A stretch of DNA of 64,000 nucleotides from Caulobacter sp. 602-1 (GCF_003931565.1 NZ_RRYI01000003.1:735602-799601); one strand, 5' to 3'; shown: positions 50,780 through 60,232, counted from the stretch's first letter. Numbers and translations are program-made. Notes: generated from the sequence alone by a model not told the origin.

Positions 50780-52420
50780 CTAGTCGAGCGATCGCCCTTT
50801 GGTCTCCGGCAGCAGGAAGGCCGTGGTCAGCACGCTGATCAGGGTGAAGGCGATCGGGTACCAGAGGCCCGCATAGATATTGCCCACCGCCGTGACGATG
50901 GCGAAGGCGAAGAACGGCACGAAGCCGCCGACCCAGCCCGTGCCGATGTGATAGGGCAGCGACAGGGCCGTGTAGCGCACCCGCGTTGGAAACAACTCGA
51001 CCAGGCAGGCCGCCAGCGGGCCGAACAGGGCCGTGGCCCCGATCACGAACACGAACAGCACGCCTAGCATCAGCGGCTTGTTCATCCGCGCGGGGTCGGC
51101 CTTGGCCGGATAGCCGGCCGCGGCCAGGGCGGCCTTGATCCGGGTTTCGACGCCGGTCTTCACCGCTTTCACCTCGGCCTTGGACAAGCCCTTGGCGCTT
51201 TGGGAGACGATTTCGGCCCCGCCGATCTTCATTACGGCCACGGAGCCGGCCGGGGCCTTCTGGTTGGCGTAGGAGACGCCGGCGTTGGCCAGGGCGCTCT
51301 TGATGATGTCGCATGAGGTTACAAAGGCGGTCTTGCCCACCGGATCGAACTGCAACGAGCAGTCCTTGGGATCGGCCACGACCACGACGGGCGACTTCGC
51401 CGACGCCTCGGCCAGGGCCGGGTTGGCGGCCTTTTCCAGCAGGTGGAAGCCGGGGAAATAGAACAGCAGCGCCAGGGTCATGCCGCCCAGCATCACCGGC
51501 TTGCGGCCGATCCGGTCCGACAGCCAGCCGAAGACGACATAGAACACCGCGCTGATCGCCGTGGCGGTCATCATCACGCCGTTGATCGTCGCGGCGTCGA
51601 CCTTCAGGAACTTCTCCATGAACGTCTGGACGTAGAAGAAGCTGGTGTACCAGACCGCTCCCTGCGCGCACATCATCGACAGGAAGGCCAGGATGACAAG
51701 TTTAAGGTTCTTCCACTGGCCGAACGCCTCGGCATAGGGCGCCTTGGAAGCCTGGCCCTCTTCCTTCATGGCGACGAAGGCGGGGCTCTCGGTCAGCTTC
51801 ATCCGCATCCACACCGACACGCCCAAGAGGCCGATCGAGACGGCGAAGGGGATGCGCCAGCCCCAGGCGTCGAAGGCTTCCACGCCGACGGCGGCGCGCG
51901 CGCCCATGATCACCAGCAGGGCCCCGAACAGACCGAAGGCGGCGGAGGTCTGCACCCACGATGTCGACCAGCCGCGCTTGTTCACCGGCGAGTGCTCGGC
52001 GACGTAGATCGCCGCCCCGCCATACTCGCCGCCCAAGGCGAAGCCCTGCACGCAGCGCATGAGGATCAGCAGGATCGGCGAAATGATCCCGGCCTGCTGA
52101 TAGGTCGGCAGGAAGGCGATGGCGAAGGTCGCGCCGCCCATCAGCAGCACCGTGGCCAGGAATGCGCCTTTGCGGCCCGCCTGGTCGCCGATCTTGCCGA
52201 ACACCAGAGCGCCGAGCGGCCGGAAGGCGAAGCCGACCCCGAACAGGGCGAGCGCCGCGATATAGCCGGCGGTGTCGTTGAGCCCCGCGAAGAAGGTCTT
52301 GGAAATGACCTGGGTCAGGCTGCCGAAGATGAAGAAGTCGTACCATTCGAAGGCCGTGCCGGCCGACGAGGCCGCCACCACAGTGCGCATCGAGGCGCGT
52401 TCCCGATCGGCTTCGGCCAT
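50780..52420 (-). CDS. MFS transporter, metabolite:H+ symporter type, with large periplasmic insert
   Basis: The 546-residue protein has 12 predicted helices and MHS-type signatures: GTAFEWYDFFIFG, RPLGALVFGKIGDQAGRKGA, RCVQGFALGGEYGGAAIYVA and SDRIGRKPVMLGG. Relatives carry proline/betaine, shikimate or dicarboxylates. Residues about 328-447 form a 120-residue hydrophilic insert between helices 9 and 10, on the periplasmic side by topology, with two cysteines (Cys354, Cys370). Most MHS proteins are near 430 residues, so the insert accounts for the extra length. Substrate unknown. Confidence 0.88.
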   Translation of the reverse strand: MAEADRERASMRTVVAASSAGTAFEWYDFFIFGSLTQVISKTFFAGLNDTAGYIAALALFGVGFAFRPLGALVFGKIGDQAGRKGAFLATVLLMGGATFAIAFLPTYQQAGIISPILLILMRCVQGFALGGEYGGAAIYVAEHSPVNKRGWSTSWVQTSAAFGLFGALLVIMGARAAVGVEAFDAWGWRIPFAVSIGLLGVSVWMRMKLTESPAFVAMKEEGQASKAPYAEAFGQWKNLKLVILAFLSMMCAQGAVWYTSFFYVQTFMEKFLKVDAATINGVMMTATAISAVFYVVFGWLSDRIGRKPVMLGGMTLALLFYFPGFHLLEKAANPALAEASAKSPVVVVADPKDCSLQFDPVGKTAFVTSCDIIKSALANAGVSYANQKAPAGSVAVMKIGGAEIVSQSAKGLSKAEVKAVKTGVETRIKAALAAAGYPAKADPARMNKPLMLGVLFVFVIGATALFGPLAACLVELFPTRVRYTALSLPYHIGTGWVGGFVPFFAFAIVTAVGNIYAGLWYPIAFTLISVLTTAFLLPETKGRSLD

Positions 52421-52508
52421 CTGTATTCCCCCGCATTTTTACCCTGCTTAGCGTGGTTCAGGGCCCAGGGAAAAGGGGGCGGGGAAAGAGCTTCGGAAAC
52501 GGAGGCTG

Positions 52509-52594
52509 GAGCCTGTCCGTTCAACAGGCTCTATCTCAAACACTTAGAGCGTGGCAGGCGCCGAAACCGCTCACACTTCGGCTGCCACGCTCTA
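52509..52594. repeat. compound inverted repeats between the hybrid kinase and the MFS gene
   Basis: At 52545-52594, TAGAGCGTGGCAG and CTGCCACGCTCTA form a perfect 13 bp stem; the 24-base loop contains a further CCGAA/TTCGG stem. The right arm covers the kinase stop codon. At 52509-52531, GAGCCTGT and ACAGGCTC form an 8 bp stem with a 7-base loop. No U-tract follows, so this may be a dispersed intergenic repeat or a 3' end structure. Confidence 0.55.
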
Positions 52595-55300
52595 GGCGAC
52601 AGCGCCCCGGCTGTCGTCGCCCGCCTGGGACAGGCGGAGGATCTCGGCGACCAGGGCCGCCGGAGCGATGGGCTTGGCGGCGACCCCGTCCATGCCGGCC
52701 GCGCGGTAGGCGGCGCGTTGGTGGGCCATGACATTGGCGGTCAGGGCGATGATCGGCGCGCGCGCCGCGGCCCCTGGCAGGGCCCTGATGCGTCGGGCGG
52801 CTTCCAGACCGTCCATGCCCGGCATCTGGACGTCCATCAGGATCAGGTCGAACGCGCCGATCCGCGCGGCCTCGACGCCCGCCGCGCCATCGTCGGCGAC
52901 GCTGACGCGGGCGCCCAACTGCTCGAGGATCCGGCAAGCGACCAATTGGTTGGTCGGGTTGTCCTCAACCACCAGGACCTTGAGGCCCGCCAAGAGGTCG
53001 TCGGCCGCCGCCTCGATTGCGGCGGGCGCGACGGCCGGCGGAGCGGCGATGGTCAGGGTGAAGGTCGAGCCCTCGCCCGGCGTCGAGCGGAACGACACCT
53101 CGCCCCCCAGCATCTGGGCCAGCTTTCGGGTGATGGCCAGGCCGAGGCCCGAGCCGCCGAAACGGCGGGTGGTGCTGGCGTCGGCCTGCTGGAAACGTTC
53201 GAACAGGCTGGCCTGAGCCTCCAACGGCACGCCGATGCCGGTGTCGATGACGTCGAAGACGAGGCGCTGGCCCTCCGGGGTCATGACCTTGCGGGCCCGA
53301 ACGGTCACCGAGCCCTTCAGGGTGAACTTCACGGCGTTGCCGATCAGGTTGAACAGGGCCTGGCGGACGCGGGTCGGGTCGGTCTCGACCCAGCCCAGAT
53401 CGTCTGCGAGATCGAGCTCCAGTCGCAAGCCCTTGTGCGAGGCCTGGCCGGCCAGCAGCCGGGCCACGCCTCGCGCGAGCTCGCGCGGATCGACCGGCTC
53501 CCGGTTCAGATCGAGGCGCCCGGCCTCGATGCGCGAGATGTCGATCACGTCGTCCAGCAGGGTCGACAGCATTTGGCCCGCCGCCAAGGCCTCTCGCAGG
53601 AGATCGGCGCTGTCGCCGGCCGGCAGTTCGCGGCGGAGCACGTGCATCACCCCCAGCACCCCGTTCATCGGCGTGCGGATCTCGTGGCTCATATTGGCCA
53701 GGAACTGGGCCTTGGCCTCGTTGGCGGCCTGGGCGGCGCGCTCGGCGGCCACCAGGGCCAGTTCGGCCTTCTTCTTCTCGTCGATGTCGAGGACGAGACC
53801 CACCGCCTTGCGGGCGATGCCGCGAGCGTCGCGGCGCACGTCGTGGAAGATCCGCACCCAGCGCGTCTCGCCATCCGGTGACAGTACGCGGACGTCGTAT
53901 TCCTGGGTTCCGCCAAGACCGTCGCGCCACCATTCCGCCGCGGCCTTGTAGACGTGGGCGCGGTCCTCGGGATGGACCATCGGCAAGATGGCCTCGCGAA
54001 CATCGTCATAGACGACCCGGCGCCCCATGATGCGGTGGAACTCCGGCGAGCCCCAGAAGCTCTCGGCCTCGTGGTCGATCTCGTAGACGCCGGCCCGCGC
54101 CGCGCCCAGGGCGAGCTTCAAGCGGCGGGCGTTGATCCGCGCCTCGCGCCGCGCCGCCGTCAGGGCGGTGATATCGTCCATATAGGTGATGACGCCCACG
54201 ATCTCGCCGGTCGCGTCAAGCCAGGGCCGGGCCTCCCACCGGAAGGCGCGCTCCACGCCCTCGGCGTCGAACAGGCGGTCCTCGCGGCGGGCGACAACCT
54301 CGCCGGACAGGGCCCGGGCGACCCCGGCCACGAAGCGGCGGCGTCCGCCATTGGTCAGTTCGGACAGGGTCTTGCCGATGACCCGGGCCTCGGTGGACCG
54401 GAAGATCTCCAGGAAGCGCGGGCTGACCAGGCGCAGGCGCATGTCCAGGTCATAGACGGCGACCGCGAACGGAGCGTCCTCGACCAGACGGCGGGCCTGG
54501 CGCTCGTTCCAGATGGCCTTGTCGCGGCTGCTGGCCACGTCGGTGATGTTCTGGGTGATACCCTTCAGAGCGAACTGCGCGCCGCGCCGCTCGGCGGCGC
54601 GATAGGTGCTGCGGAAGGTCTGCCAGCGGCCGTCATCGCCGCGCAGGCGAAACTCGATCACGCCGCCTTCGCCCGTTCGCGTGGCGTGACCGAAGGCCCC
54701 GCGCACAGTCTCGCGCTGGTCGTCGGGCAGGCGGGCCAGGAACAGGTCCGCCGTGGCCACGTCGGCCGGCGACAAGCCCAGCAAGGCCAGCGCGTCGGGC
54801 GACCAGTCGATGCGATCGCCCACGGGCTCATAGCTCCAGATGCCGACGCCGGCCTCCTCGGCGAGGATCTGGCGCGTGCGGCGCGCCGACTCCAGCTCGG
54901 CCCGGGCCGCCACCTCGGCCGAGATGTCGTGCATCAGCCCGATCATTTCGCCGTTAGGGCCCAGGCGCGAACGGCCCTGAAGCCAGATCGCGCGGCCGTC
55001 CTTGCAGAGGATCTTCAGTTCGTTGATCGCCTCGCCCGTCGCGCGCATGCGATCGCCGCTGCTGATTAGCTCGGCCTGACTGTCAGGGTGGGCGAACTTC
55101 AGGGTGGGCTGGCCGATCAGCTCCTCGGCGCTCCAGCCCGTCAAGGTAGTCCAGGCGCGGTTGACGCTGACGAAGCGGCCCTCCGGCGAGACCACGGCGA
55201 AGAGATCGCTGGCGTTCTCGAACAGCCAGCGCGCGGCCTCGGCCTCGCCGAATGGCGACGGCGCGTCCACGACCCCTTCGTTATCTCGCCCCTGGGACAT
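52592..55300 (-). CDS. multi-PAS hybrid histidine kinase (cytosolic)
   Basis: The 902-residue protein lacks membrane segments. About four PAS/PAC domains occupy residues 20-510 (for example FVSVNRAWTTLTGWSAEELI, WSYEPVGDRIDWSPDALAL). The kinase core has the phosphoacceptor in LANMSHEIRTPMNG and ATPase motifs DPTRVRQALFNLIGNAVKFT, DTGIGVP and RFGGSGLGLAITRKL. A C-terminal receiver contains VLVVEDNPTNQLVA and LILMDVQMPGMDG. All catalytic residues are intact. No cognate regulator is nearby, so the signal and target are unknown. Confidence 0.92.
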   Translation of the reverse strand: MSQGRDNEGVVDAPSPFGEAEAARWLFENASDLFAVVSPEGRFVSVNRAWTTLTGWSAEELIGQPTLKFAHPDSQAELISSGDRMRATGEAINELKILCKDGRAIWLQGRSRLGPNGEMIGLMHDISAEVAARAELESARRTRQILAEEAGVGIWSYEPVGDRIDWSPDALALLGLSPADVATADLFLARLPDDQRETVRGAFGHATRTGEGGVIEFRLRGDDGRWQTFRSTYRAAERRGAQFALKGITQNITDVASSRDKAIWNERQARRLVEDAPFAVAVYDLDMRLRLVSPRFLEIFRSTEARVIGKTLSELTNGGRRRFVAGVARALSGEVVARREDRLFDAEGVERAFRWEARPWLDATGEIVGVITYMDDITALTAARREARINARRLKLALGAARAGVYEIDHEAESFWGSPEFHRIMGRRVVYDDVREAILPMVHPEDRAHVYKAAAEWWRDGLGGTQEYDVRVLSPDGETRWVRIFHDVRRDARGIARKAVGLVLDIDEKKKAELALVAAERAAQAANEAKAQFLANMSHEIRTPMNGVLGVMHVLRRELPAGDSADLLREALAAGQMLSTLLDDVIDISRIEAGRLDLNREPVDPRELARGVARLLAGQASHKGLRLELDLADDLGWVETDPTRVRQALFNLIGNAVKFTLKGSVTVRARKVMTPEGQRLVFDVIDTGIGVPLEAQASLFERFQQADASTTRRFGGSGLGLAITRKLAQMLGGEVSFRSTPGEGSTFTLTIAAPPAVAPAAIEAAADDLLAGLKVLVVEDNPTNQLVACRILEQLGARVSVADDGAAGVEAARIGAFDLILMDVQMPGMDGLEAARRIRALPGAAARAPIIALTANVMAHQRAAYRAAGMDGVAAKPIAPAALVAEILRLSQAGDDSRGAVA

Positions 55301-55399
55301 CAGGTCTCCGCCAAGTTGGGCGGATCGTGGGACGCAACCGTAAACTTATGGTTCTCAAAAAGGACCCGCGTTCCGCGAACATGCTATTTCGTCCGGTTT

Positions 55400-56083
55400 T
55401 CACACCTCGGCCCATTGGCGCAGCAGGTTGTGATAGACGCCGGTCAGCGACAGGACGCCCTCGTCGTCCGCCTCGACCTTGCGGGCCAGACGCTGGATAG
55501 CGACGTCCATCTCCAACAGCATCGTGCGCTTGGCGTCGTCGCGGACCAGGCTCTGGATCCAGAAGAAGCTGGCCGTCCGCCGGCCGCGTGTCACCGGGGT
55601 GACGTGGTGCAGGCTGGAGCTGGGATAGAGGATCATGTCCCCGGCCGAGAGCTTGACGACGTGATCGCCATAGAGGTCGTTCACCACCAACTCGCCGCCG
55701 TCGTAGTTCTCCGGCTCCTCCAGGAAGAGGGTGGCCGACAGGTCGGTGCGCAGGCGCCGGCCGCTGACCGGGTCACGACGGATGGCGTTGTCGACATGGT
55801 CCTTGAAGCCCATGCCCTCGCCATAGCGGTTGAACATCGGCGGCAGGATGACCTGCGGCAGGGCGGCCGAGACGAACAGCGGATTGGCCTCCAGCGCCTG
55901 GAGGATCGCCTCGCCGACCCGGAGGGCGGCATCGCAGTCCTGTGGCAGCTGCTCGTTGGTCTTGGCCCGCGCGGCCTGGAAGCCCGAGGTCAGATTGCCG
56001 TCCACCCACGGGCCCGCGTCCAGGATCGCCCGGCATTCGGCGACCTGGGCCTTGGTCAGCACCTCGGGAATCTGCAGCATCAT
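55400..56083 (-). CDS. piuC: Fe(II)/2-oxoglutarate-dependent dioxygenase, PiuC/PKHD type
   Basis: The 227-residue protein shows the Fe(II) ligands as HxD in [10 protein letters not shown] and the distal histidine in [12 protein letters not shown], with the 2-oxoglutarate arginine in [11 protein letters not shown]. The family (YbiX/PiuC) is repeatedly found beside TonB-dependent siderophore receptors such as Fiu/PiuA, as here. Its substrate is unproven; it may process siderophore or receptor. The start is ATG 56083 or 56080 (adjacent methionines). Its upstream receptor gene ends at a strong terminator, so it probably has its own promoter. Confidence 0.88.
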   Translation of the reverse strand: MMLQIPEVLTKAQVAECRAILDAGPWVDGNLTSGFQAARAKTNEQLPQDCDAALRVGEAILQALEANPLFVSAALPQVILPPMFNRYGEGMGFKDHVDNAIRRDPVSGRRLRTDLSATLFLEEPENYDGGELVVNDLYGDHVVKLSAGDMILYPSSSLHHVTPVTRGRRTASFFWIQSLVRDDAKRTMLLEMDVAIQRLARKVEADDEGVLSLTGVYHNLLRQWAEV

Positions 56084-56134
56084 GGGGATGTCCTTGTTGC
56101 GACTCGTTCCTATCACGCTGCGCCGCGTCTTGTT

Positions 56135-56146
56135 TGATCCGGATCA
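56135..56146. promoter_or_regulatory. perfect palindrome upstream of piuC
   Basis: TGATCCGGATCA is a 12 bp perfect palindrome about 50 bases upstream of the piuC start and next to the end of the receptor terminator. It could be an operator. It does not resemble the Fur box found upstream of the receptor. Confidence 0.25.
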
Positions 56147-56149
56147 GGC

Positions 56150-56196
56150 CGAAACAAAATCGCCCCGCCCGGCCAGGGGAGGCCGGACGGGGCTTT
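56150..56196 (-). terminator. intrinsic terminator of the TonB-dependent receptor gene
   Basis: On the minus strand GCCCCGTCCGGCC and GGCCGGGCGGGGC form a 13 bp stem with one G-T pair and a 6-base loop (56162-56193). It is followed by GATTTTGTTT. It starts about 38 bases after the receptor stop. Confidence 0.85.
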
Positions 56197-56230
56197 GCGC
56201 GAGCGCGCGTCGGCAGCTCTTTGGAAAGGC

Positions 56231-58573
56231 CTAGTACTTCATGTTGACGGTCAGGATCGCCTGACGGCCCGGCGCCGGATCGGCGTGGTGCACGCCGTTG
56301 GTGCGCGCGATGTAGCGTTCATCCGTCAGGTTCTGGACGTTCAGCTGCAGGTCGACCTTCGGGTTGATGCTCCACGAAGCGAAGGCGTCGTAGCGCCAGT
56401 ACGACGGGGCGTAGATGCGATTGGCGCCGCCGCCCGCGCCGCCCTGGTTGCCGCCAAAGCTCCGCGACACGTAGTAGGCGCCGCCGCCCAGAGCGAGCTG
56501 GCGGGTGATCTTGTACGTGGTGAAGGTCGAGAAGCTGTGCTTGGGCGTGTTGGCCAGCGGATCGCCCTGGTTGACGTTGGTATAGGCGCCGCGGACCAGC
56601 TCGCTGTCCATATAGGTGTAACCGCCGAACACCTGCCACTTCGGTGTGACATTGCCCGAGACGCCGAGCTCGAAGCCCTTGACCTCGACCTCGCCGACCT
56701 GGGCGTAGGTGTTGGCGTCGATCTGGATCTGGGCGTTCTTGCGGGTGGTCTTGAAGGCGGCCGCAGACAGGGCCAGCGTGTCGTGGAACACATTGGCCTT
56801 GGCGCCCAGTTCGAAGCTTTCGCTGTCTTCCGGCTCCAGCTGGACCGTGGCCAGGTTGCCCGAACCGGTCGAGGTGTTGCTGTTCTGGTCGCCGCCCGAA
56901 ATGCCCGGAGGCGTCGAGGAGGTGCCGTACGAGATGTACAGGCTGGAACTGGCGGTCGGCTTGTAGACCAGGCCGGCCTGGTAGTTGGTGAAGTCCCACG
57001 AGCCGCCGCGCGGGGTGTAGGTCACCGAGGTGACGACGCCGTTGGCGCTGGTCGAGGACGCGTCGACGCCGCGGCTCTCGTAGCTGTCGTGGCGCAGGCC
57101 CAGGTTCAGCAGGATCTTCTCGCCGAACTTGATGGTGTCGAAGCCGTAGATGGCCGCCGTCTTGGTCAGGTTGCGCGTGAACGGCCCCTTGTTCAGCGTC
57201 CCAACCCAGACGTCGTCGGCGTTGGGCTTGTAGACGAGCGTGCAGTCGCCGCCGCCGACGCTGTTCAAGGTCGTCGCGGAGATCACGAAGCCGGTCGGAC
57301 AGGCCGAGGTCGTCGTGCCGTAGGGCAGATAACTGGCGTTGCGGTTTTCCTCGCGGCTCAGCTCCACGCCGATGTCGAAGCTGTGCTCCAGGCCGGCGAA
57401 AATCTTCTTGCCGTGCAGGTCGGTGACCGCGGCGACCGTCTCGGTCGGGTTCCAGCGGCTCTTCGTGCCGCGTTTCATCCACCACTGGCCCTGGACGAAC
57501 TGGGCCGCGCCGCCGTCGCCGGGGTTGGTGACCAGATAGTCGTTCACGCTCTTGGAATAGCGGACCACCTGGCGGACGTTCAGGTCGTCATTGATCTTGT
57601 GGTCGATGGCGAAGGTGGCGATATCCGATTGGGTCTTCTGGAAGTCGCGGCTCTTGATGCCGTAGAAGCTGCGGCGATCGACGGCCAGGATGCCCGAGGC
57701 CGTGCGCGGCTCGGTGGTCTTGGTGATCAGCGGGATGCCGTAGTCGGGCGTCTGGTTGGTGTCGAGGTGGTAGTAGGCGATGGTGATCTGGGTGTCGCCA
57801 TTGAGGCCGATGGCCAGCGAGGGCGCCACGCCCCAACGGTCGAAATCGACGGCCTTGCGGCCCGGCGTATTGCCCTGCGTGCCCAGCACGTTAAGGCGCA
57901 CCGCGACGCTGTCGTTGATCGCGTAGTTCAAATCGGCCGTGGCGCGAACATAGGCGTCCGTGCCCATGCCGACCGAGCCGCGCGCGAAGTTGTCGGCCTT
58001 CGGGGTCTTGGACGACAGGTTGATGCTGCCGCCGCCCGAGCCGCGACCGCTGTAGGCGCTGTCGGGACCCTTCACGACCTCGACCTGTTCGAGATTGAAG
58101 ATCTCGCGCGTCTGCCCGCCGCTGTCGCGGACGCCGTCGACGAAGATGTTGTTGGCCGAGCTGGAGCCGCGAATGAACGGACGGTCGGCCAGCGGCTGGC
58201 CGCCTTCGCCGGCCCCGAAGGTGATGCCCGGCGAGGTGCGCAGGATGTCGGTCAGCGAGGTGGCGGCGGTCTGCTCGATGATCTTCGAGGTGATGACCGT
58301 CACCGATTTCGGCGTGTCGACCAGTGGGGCGGTGAACTTGCTCGACGAAGGGTCGGCGACGCGGCGGGCGTCGATCTTGACGGTCGAGACCTCGGTGTTG
58401 TCGTCCTTCGTCGGAGCCGCGGCGGCCGGGGCGGTCGCGATCGGGGCGGCGGCGTCTGCTTCGCCGGCGCCGGCGGCATGAGCCAGTCCCAGGCCTGCCA
58501 AGCCGGCGACGGCGGCGGCGCCCAAGGCGCGACGAGGCCGGCTGACAACGCCGACGGAATTCATATTACGCAT
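56231..58573 (-). CDS. TonB-dependent siderophore receptor (Fiu/PiuA-like)
   Basis: The 780-residue outer-membrane receptor has a signal peptide (ALGAAAVAGLAGLGLAHAAG), a plug domain (TPKSVTVITSKIIEQTAATS, RPFIRGSSSANNIFVDGVRD, EVVKGPDSAYSGRGSGGGSI) and a 22-strand barrel ending in an aromatic C-terminus (ILTVNMKY). It imports ferric siderophore, probably catecholate given its PiuC neighbour. ATG 58573 is used because AGGGA lies five bases upstream; ATG 58564 is possible. A Fur box overlaps the promoter. Transcription ends at the terminator at 56150-56196. Confidence 0.92.
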   Translation of the reverse strand: MRNMNSVGVVSRPRRALGAAAVAGLAGLGLAHAAGAGEADAAAPIATAPAAAAPTKDDNTEVSTVKIDARRVADPSSSKFTAPLVDTPKSVTVITSKIIEQTAATSLTDILRTSPGITFGAGEGGQPLADRPFIRGSSSANNIFVDGVRDSGGQTREIFNLEQVEVVKGPDSAYSGRGSGGGSINLSSKTPKADNFARGSVGMGTDAYVRATADLNYAINDSVAVRLNVLGTQGNTPGRKAVDFDRWGVAPSLAIGLNGDTQITIAYYHLDTNQTPDYGIPLITKTTEPRTASGILAVDRRSFYGIKSRDFQKTQSDIATFAIDHKINDDLNVRQVVRYSKSVNDYLVTNPGDGGAAQFVQGQWWMKRGTKSRWNPTETVAAVTDLHGKKIFAGLEHSFDIGVELSREENRNASYLPYGTTTSACPTGFVISATTLNSVGGGDCTLVYKPNADDVWVGTLNKGPFTRNLTKTAAIYGFDTIKFGEKILLNLGLRHDSYESRGVDASSTSANGVVTSVTYTPRGGSWDFTNYQAGLVYKPTASSSLYISYGTSSTPPGISGGDQNSNTSTGSGNLATVQLEPEDSESFELGAKANVFHDTLALSAAAFKTTRKNAQIQIDANTYAQVGEVEVKGFELGVSGNVTPKWQVFGGYTYMDSELVRGAYTNVNQGDPLANTPKHSFSTFTTYKITRQLALGGGAYYVSRSFGGNQGGAGGGANRIYAPSYWRYDAFASWSINPKVDLQLNVQNLTDERYIARTNGVHHADPAPGRQAILTVNMKY

Positions 58574-58631
58574 GATCGTCCCTATTCCCCGAGGGCTCGT
58601 CACCAGAGCCCCTCCTGAAATTGCGAGGCGT

Positions 58632-58679
58632 TCTTAGCGATCCTGCGTTGCAGTCGCAATGATAATCGTTCTCAATTGC
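58632..58679 (-). promoter_or_regulatory. Fur box and promoter of the siderophore receptor
   Basis: ATGATAATCGTTCTC at 58659-58673 matches 13 of 15 bases of the Fur consensus core ATGATAATCATTATC and is flanked by GCAAT/ATTGC inverted repeats. On the minus strand TTGCGAC directly follows it, with GCTAAGAAC 14 bases on, resembling the -35 and -10 boxes. Iron-loaded Fur would block this promoter. The site also lies upstream of the plus-strand LysE gene. Confidence 0.8.
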
Positions 58680-58788
58680 GGCGAATGTGCGAAATGGCGC
58701 CGCTTTGGCCGGTGCGTGTCCGGGACGGCCAGCGCGCGCGGGCTTATCATGCTAGAGCTCGGCCCCTCGATAGCCGGAGCGCGCGCCC

Positions 58789-59421
58789 ATGCCCGACGCC
58801 AAGACCTGGATCGCCTTCACACTGGTCTGCCTGGGAATGGCGCTGACCCCCGGCCCGAACATGCTCTATCTGGTCAGCCGTTCGATCTGCCAGGGGCGCT
58901 GGGCCGGGATCGTTTCGCTGATCGGCACGGCGGCGGGCTTCGTGGTCTATCTGGTCTGCGCGGCGCTGGGCATCACGGCCCTCCTGATGGCCGCCCCGAT
59001 CGCCTACGACGTCCTGCGGTTCGGCGGGGCCCTTTATCTGGCCTGGCTGGCCTGGCAGGCGATCCGGCCAGGCGGCGCCTCGCCGTTCCAGGTCCGCCAA
59101 CTGCCCAAGGACAGCCCGGCCAAGCTGATCACCATGGGCTTCGTCACCAACATCCTGAACCCCAAGGCGGCGATGCTGTACCTGTCGCTGCTGCCGCAGT
59201 TCATCAAGCCCGAACACGGCGGGGTCTTCACCCAGTCTCTGATGCTGGGCCTGACCCAGATCGGCGTCAGCCTGACCGTGAACGGAACCATCTGCCTGGC
59301 CGCCGGGACCATCGCCGCCTTCCTGGCCACACGCCCCAGCTTCGCCCTCATCCAGCGCTGGCTTATGGCCACGGTGCTGGGCGGCCTGGCCGTGCGGATG
59401 GCCACCGAGGCGCGGCGCTAG
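58789..59421 (+). CDS. LysE/RhtB-family amino-acid exporter
   Basis: The 210-residue polytopic protein begins with the family signature LVCLGMALTPGPNMLYLVSR and has about six helices, including GFVTNILNPKAAMLYLSLLP, another conserved block. LysE/RhtB proteins export amino acids or their derivatives (lysine, threonine, homoserine lactone). The exact substrate is unknown. It is divergent from the siderophore receptor gene. Confidence 0.9.
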   Translation: MPDAKTWIAFTLVCLGMALTPGPNMLYLVSRSICQGRWAGIVSLIGTAAGFVVYLVCAALGITALLMAAPIAYDVLRFGGALYLAWLAWQAIRPGGASPFQVRQLPKDSPAKLITMGFVTNILNPKAAMLYLSLLPQFIKPEHGGVFTQSLMLGLTQIGVSLTVNGTICLAAGTIAAFLATRPSFALIQRWLMATVLGGLAVRMATEARR

Positions 59422-59493
59422 CGGTCGCCAAAGGGTTTCTTGACGTCGGCGCCGGCGCGAGTCCCTATCCGCGCCGCTGTTCCGGAGTTCACG

Positions 59494-60192
59494 ATGAAGA
59501 CCGCCCTCGCCACCGCTTTCGCCGCCCTCACGCTTGCGACCGGCGCCCAGGCTTCCAGCCTGAAGGCCTGCGCGGTCCCGCCCGTCGTGACCCCCGCCCC
59601 GGCCGAGGTTCCGCCGGCCGACGAGATCCACGCCAACGTGCCGATCGCCGCCTATCTGCTGGCGCTGTTCTGGTCGCCCGAGGCCTGCCGCGCCGGCATT
59701 CCGGAGTCGGACAAGGTCATCCAGTGCCAGAACAACCACTTCGGCTTCACCGTGCACGGCTTGTGGCCGAACGGGCCGGACAAGGTCCACCCGCGCTACT
59801 GCAAGCCCAGCCCGCCGATGAGCCCGGCGACGGTGAAGGCCAATCTGTGCATGACCCCTTCGCCCTGGCTGCTGCAGCACGAGTGGCAGGCGCACGGGAC
59901 CTGCAGGTGGGACAGCCCCGAGGCCTATTTCAAGAAGGCCCAGAAGGTCCGCAAGAGCCTGAACGTCCCCGACCTGGCGCCCGTCGGCGAGACCATGACC
60001 GCCGGCCAGATCCGCGACGCCTTCCTCAGGCGCAACCGGGGCATGACCCGCGAGGGCCTGAATGTCCGCGTCAAGGAAGGCCGCCTGACCGAGGTCTGGG
60101 TCTGCCTGGACCTGAAGTTCAAGCCCGCCGCCTGCCGCGGCGGCAATGGCGCGCCGGACGCCTTGCCGGTGCGGGTGACGCCGCGGGGCTAG
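59494..60192 (+). CDS. secreted ribonuclease T2
   Basis: A 232-residue protein with a signal peptide (MKTALATAFAALTLATGAQA) and both RNase T2 active-site motifs: FTVHGLWPNG (CAS I, His) and HEWQAHGTC (CAS II, His, Glu). Cysteines are positioned for family disulfides. It cleaves single-stranded RNA in the periplasm or medium, perhaps for nutrient scavenging. ATG 59494 is preferred (GGAG six bases upstream) over a longer frame from 59440 that would bury the signal peptide. Confidence 0.9.
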   Translation: MKTALATAFAALTLATGAQASSLKACAVPPVVTPAPAEVPPADEIHANVPIAAYLLALFWSPEACRAGIPESDKVIQCQNNHFGFTVHGLWPNGPDKVHPRYCKPSPPMSPATVKANLCMTPSPWLLQHEWQAHGTCRWDSPEAYFKKAQKVRKSLNVPDLAPVGETMTAGQIRDAFLRRNRGMTREGLNVRVKEGRLTEVWVCLDLKFKPAACRGGNGAPDALPVRVTPRG

Positions 60193-60232
60193 AGCCTGCC
60201 CCGTCTCGAGGGAGCCGTCCAAGCCAAGGACG

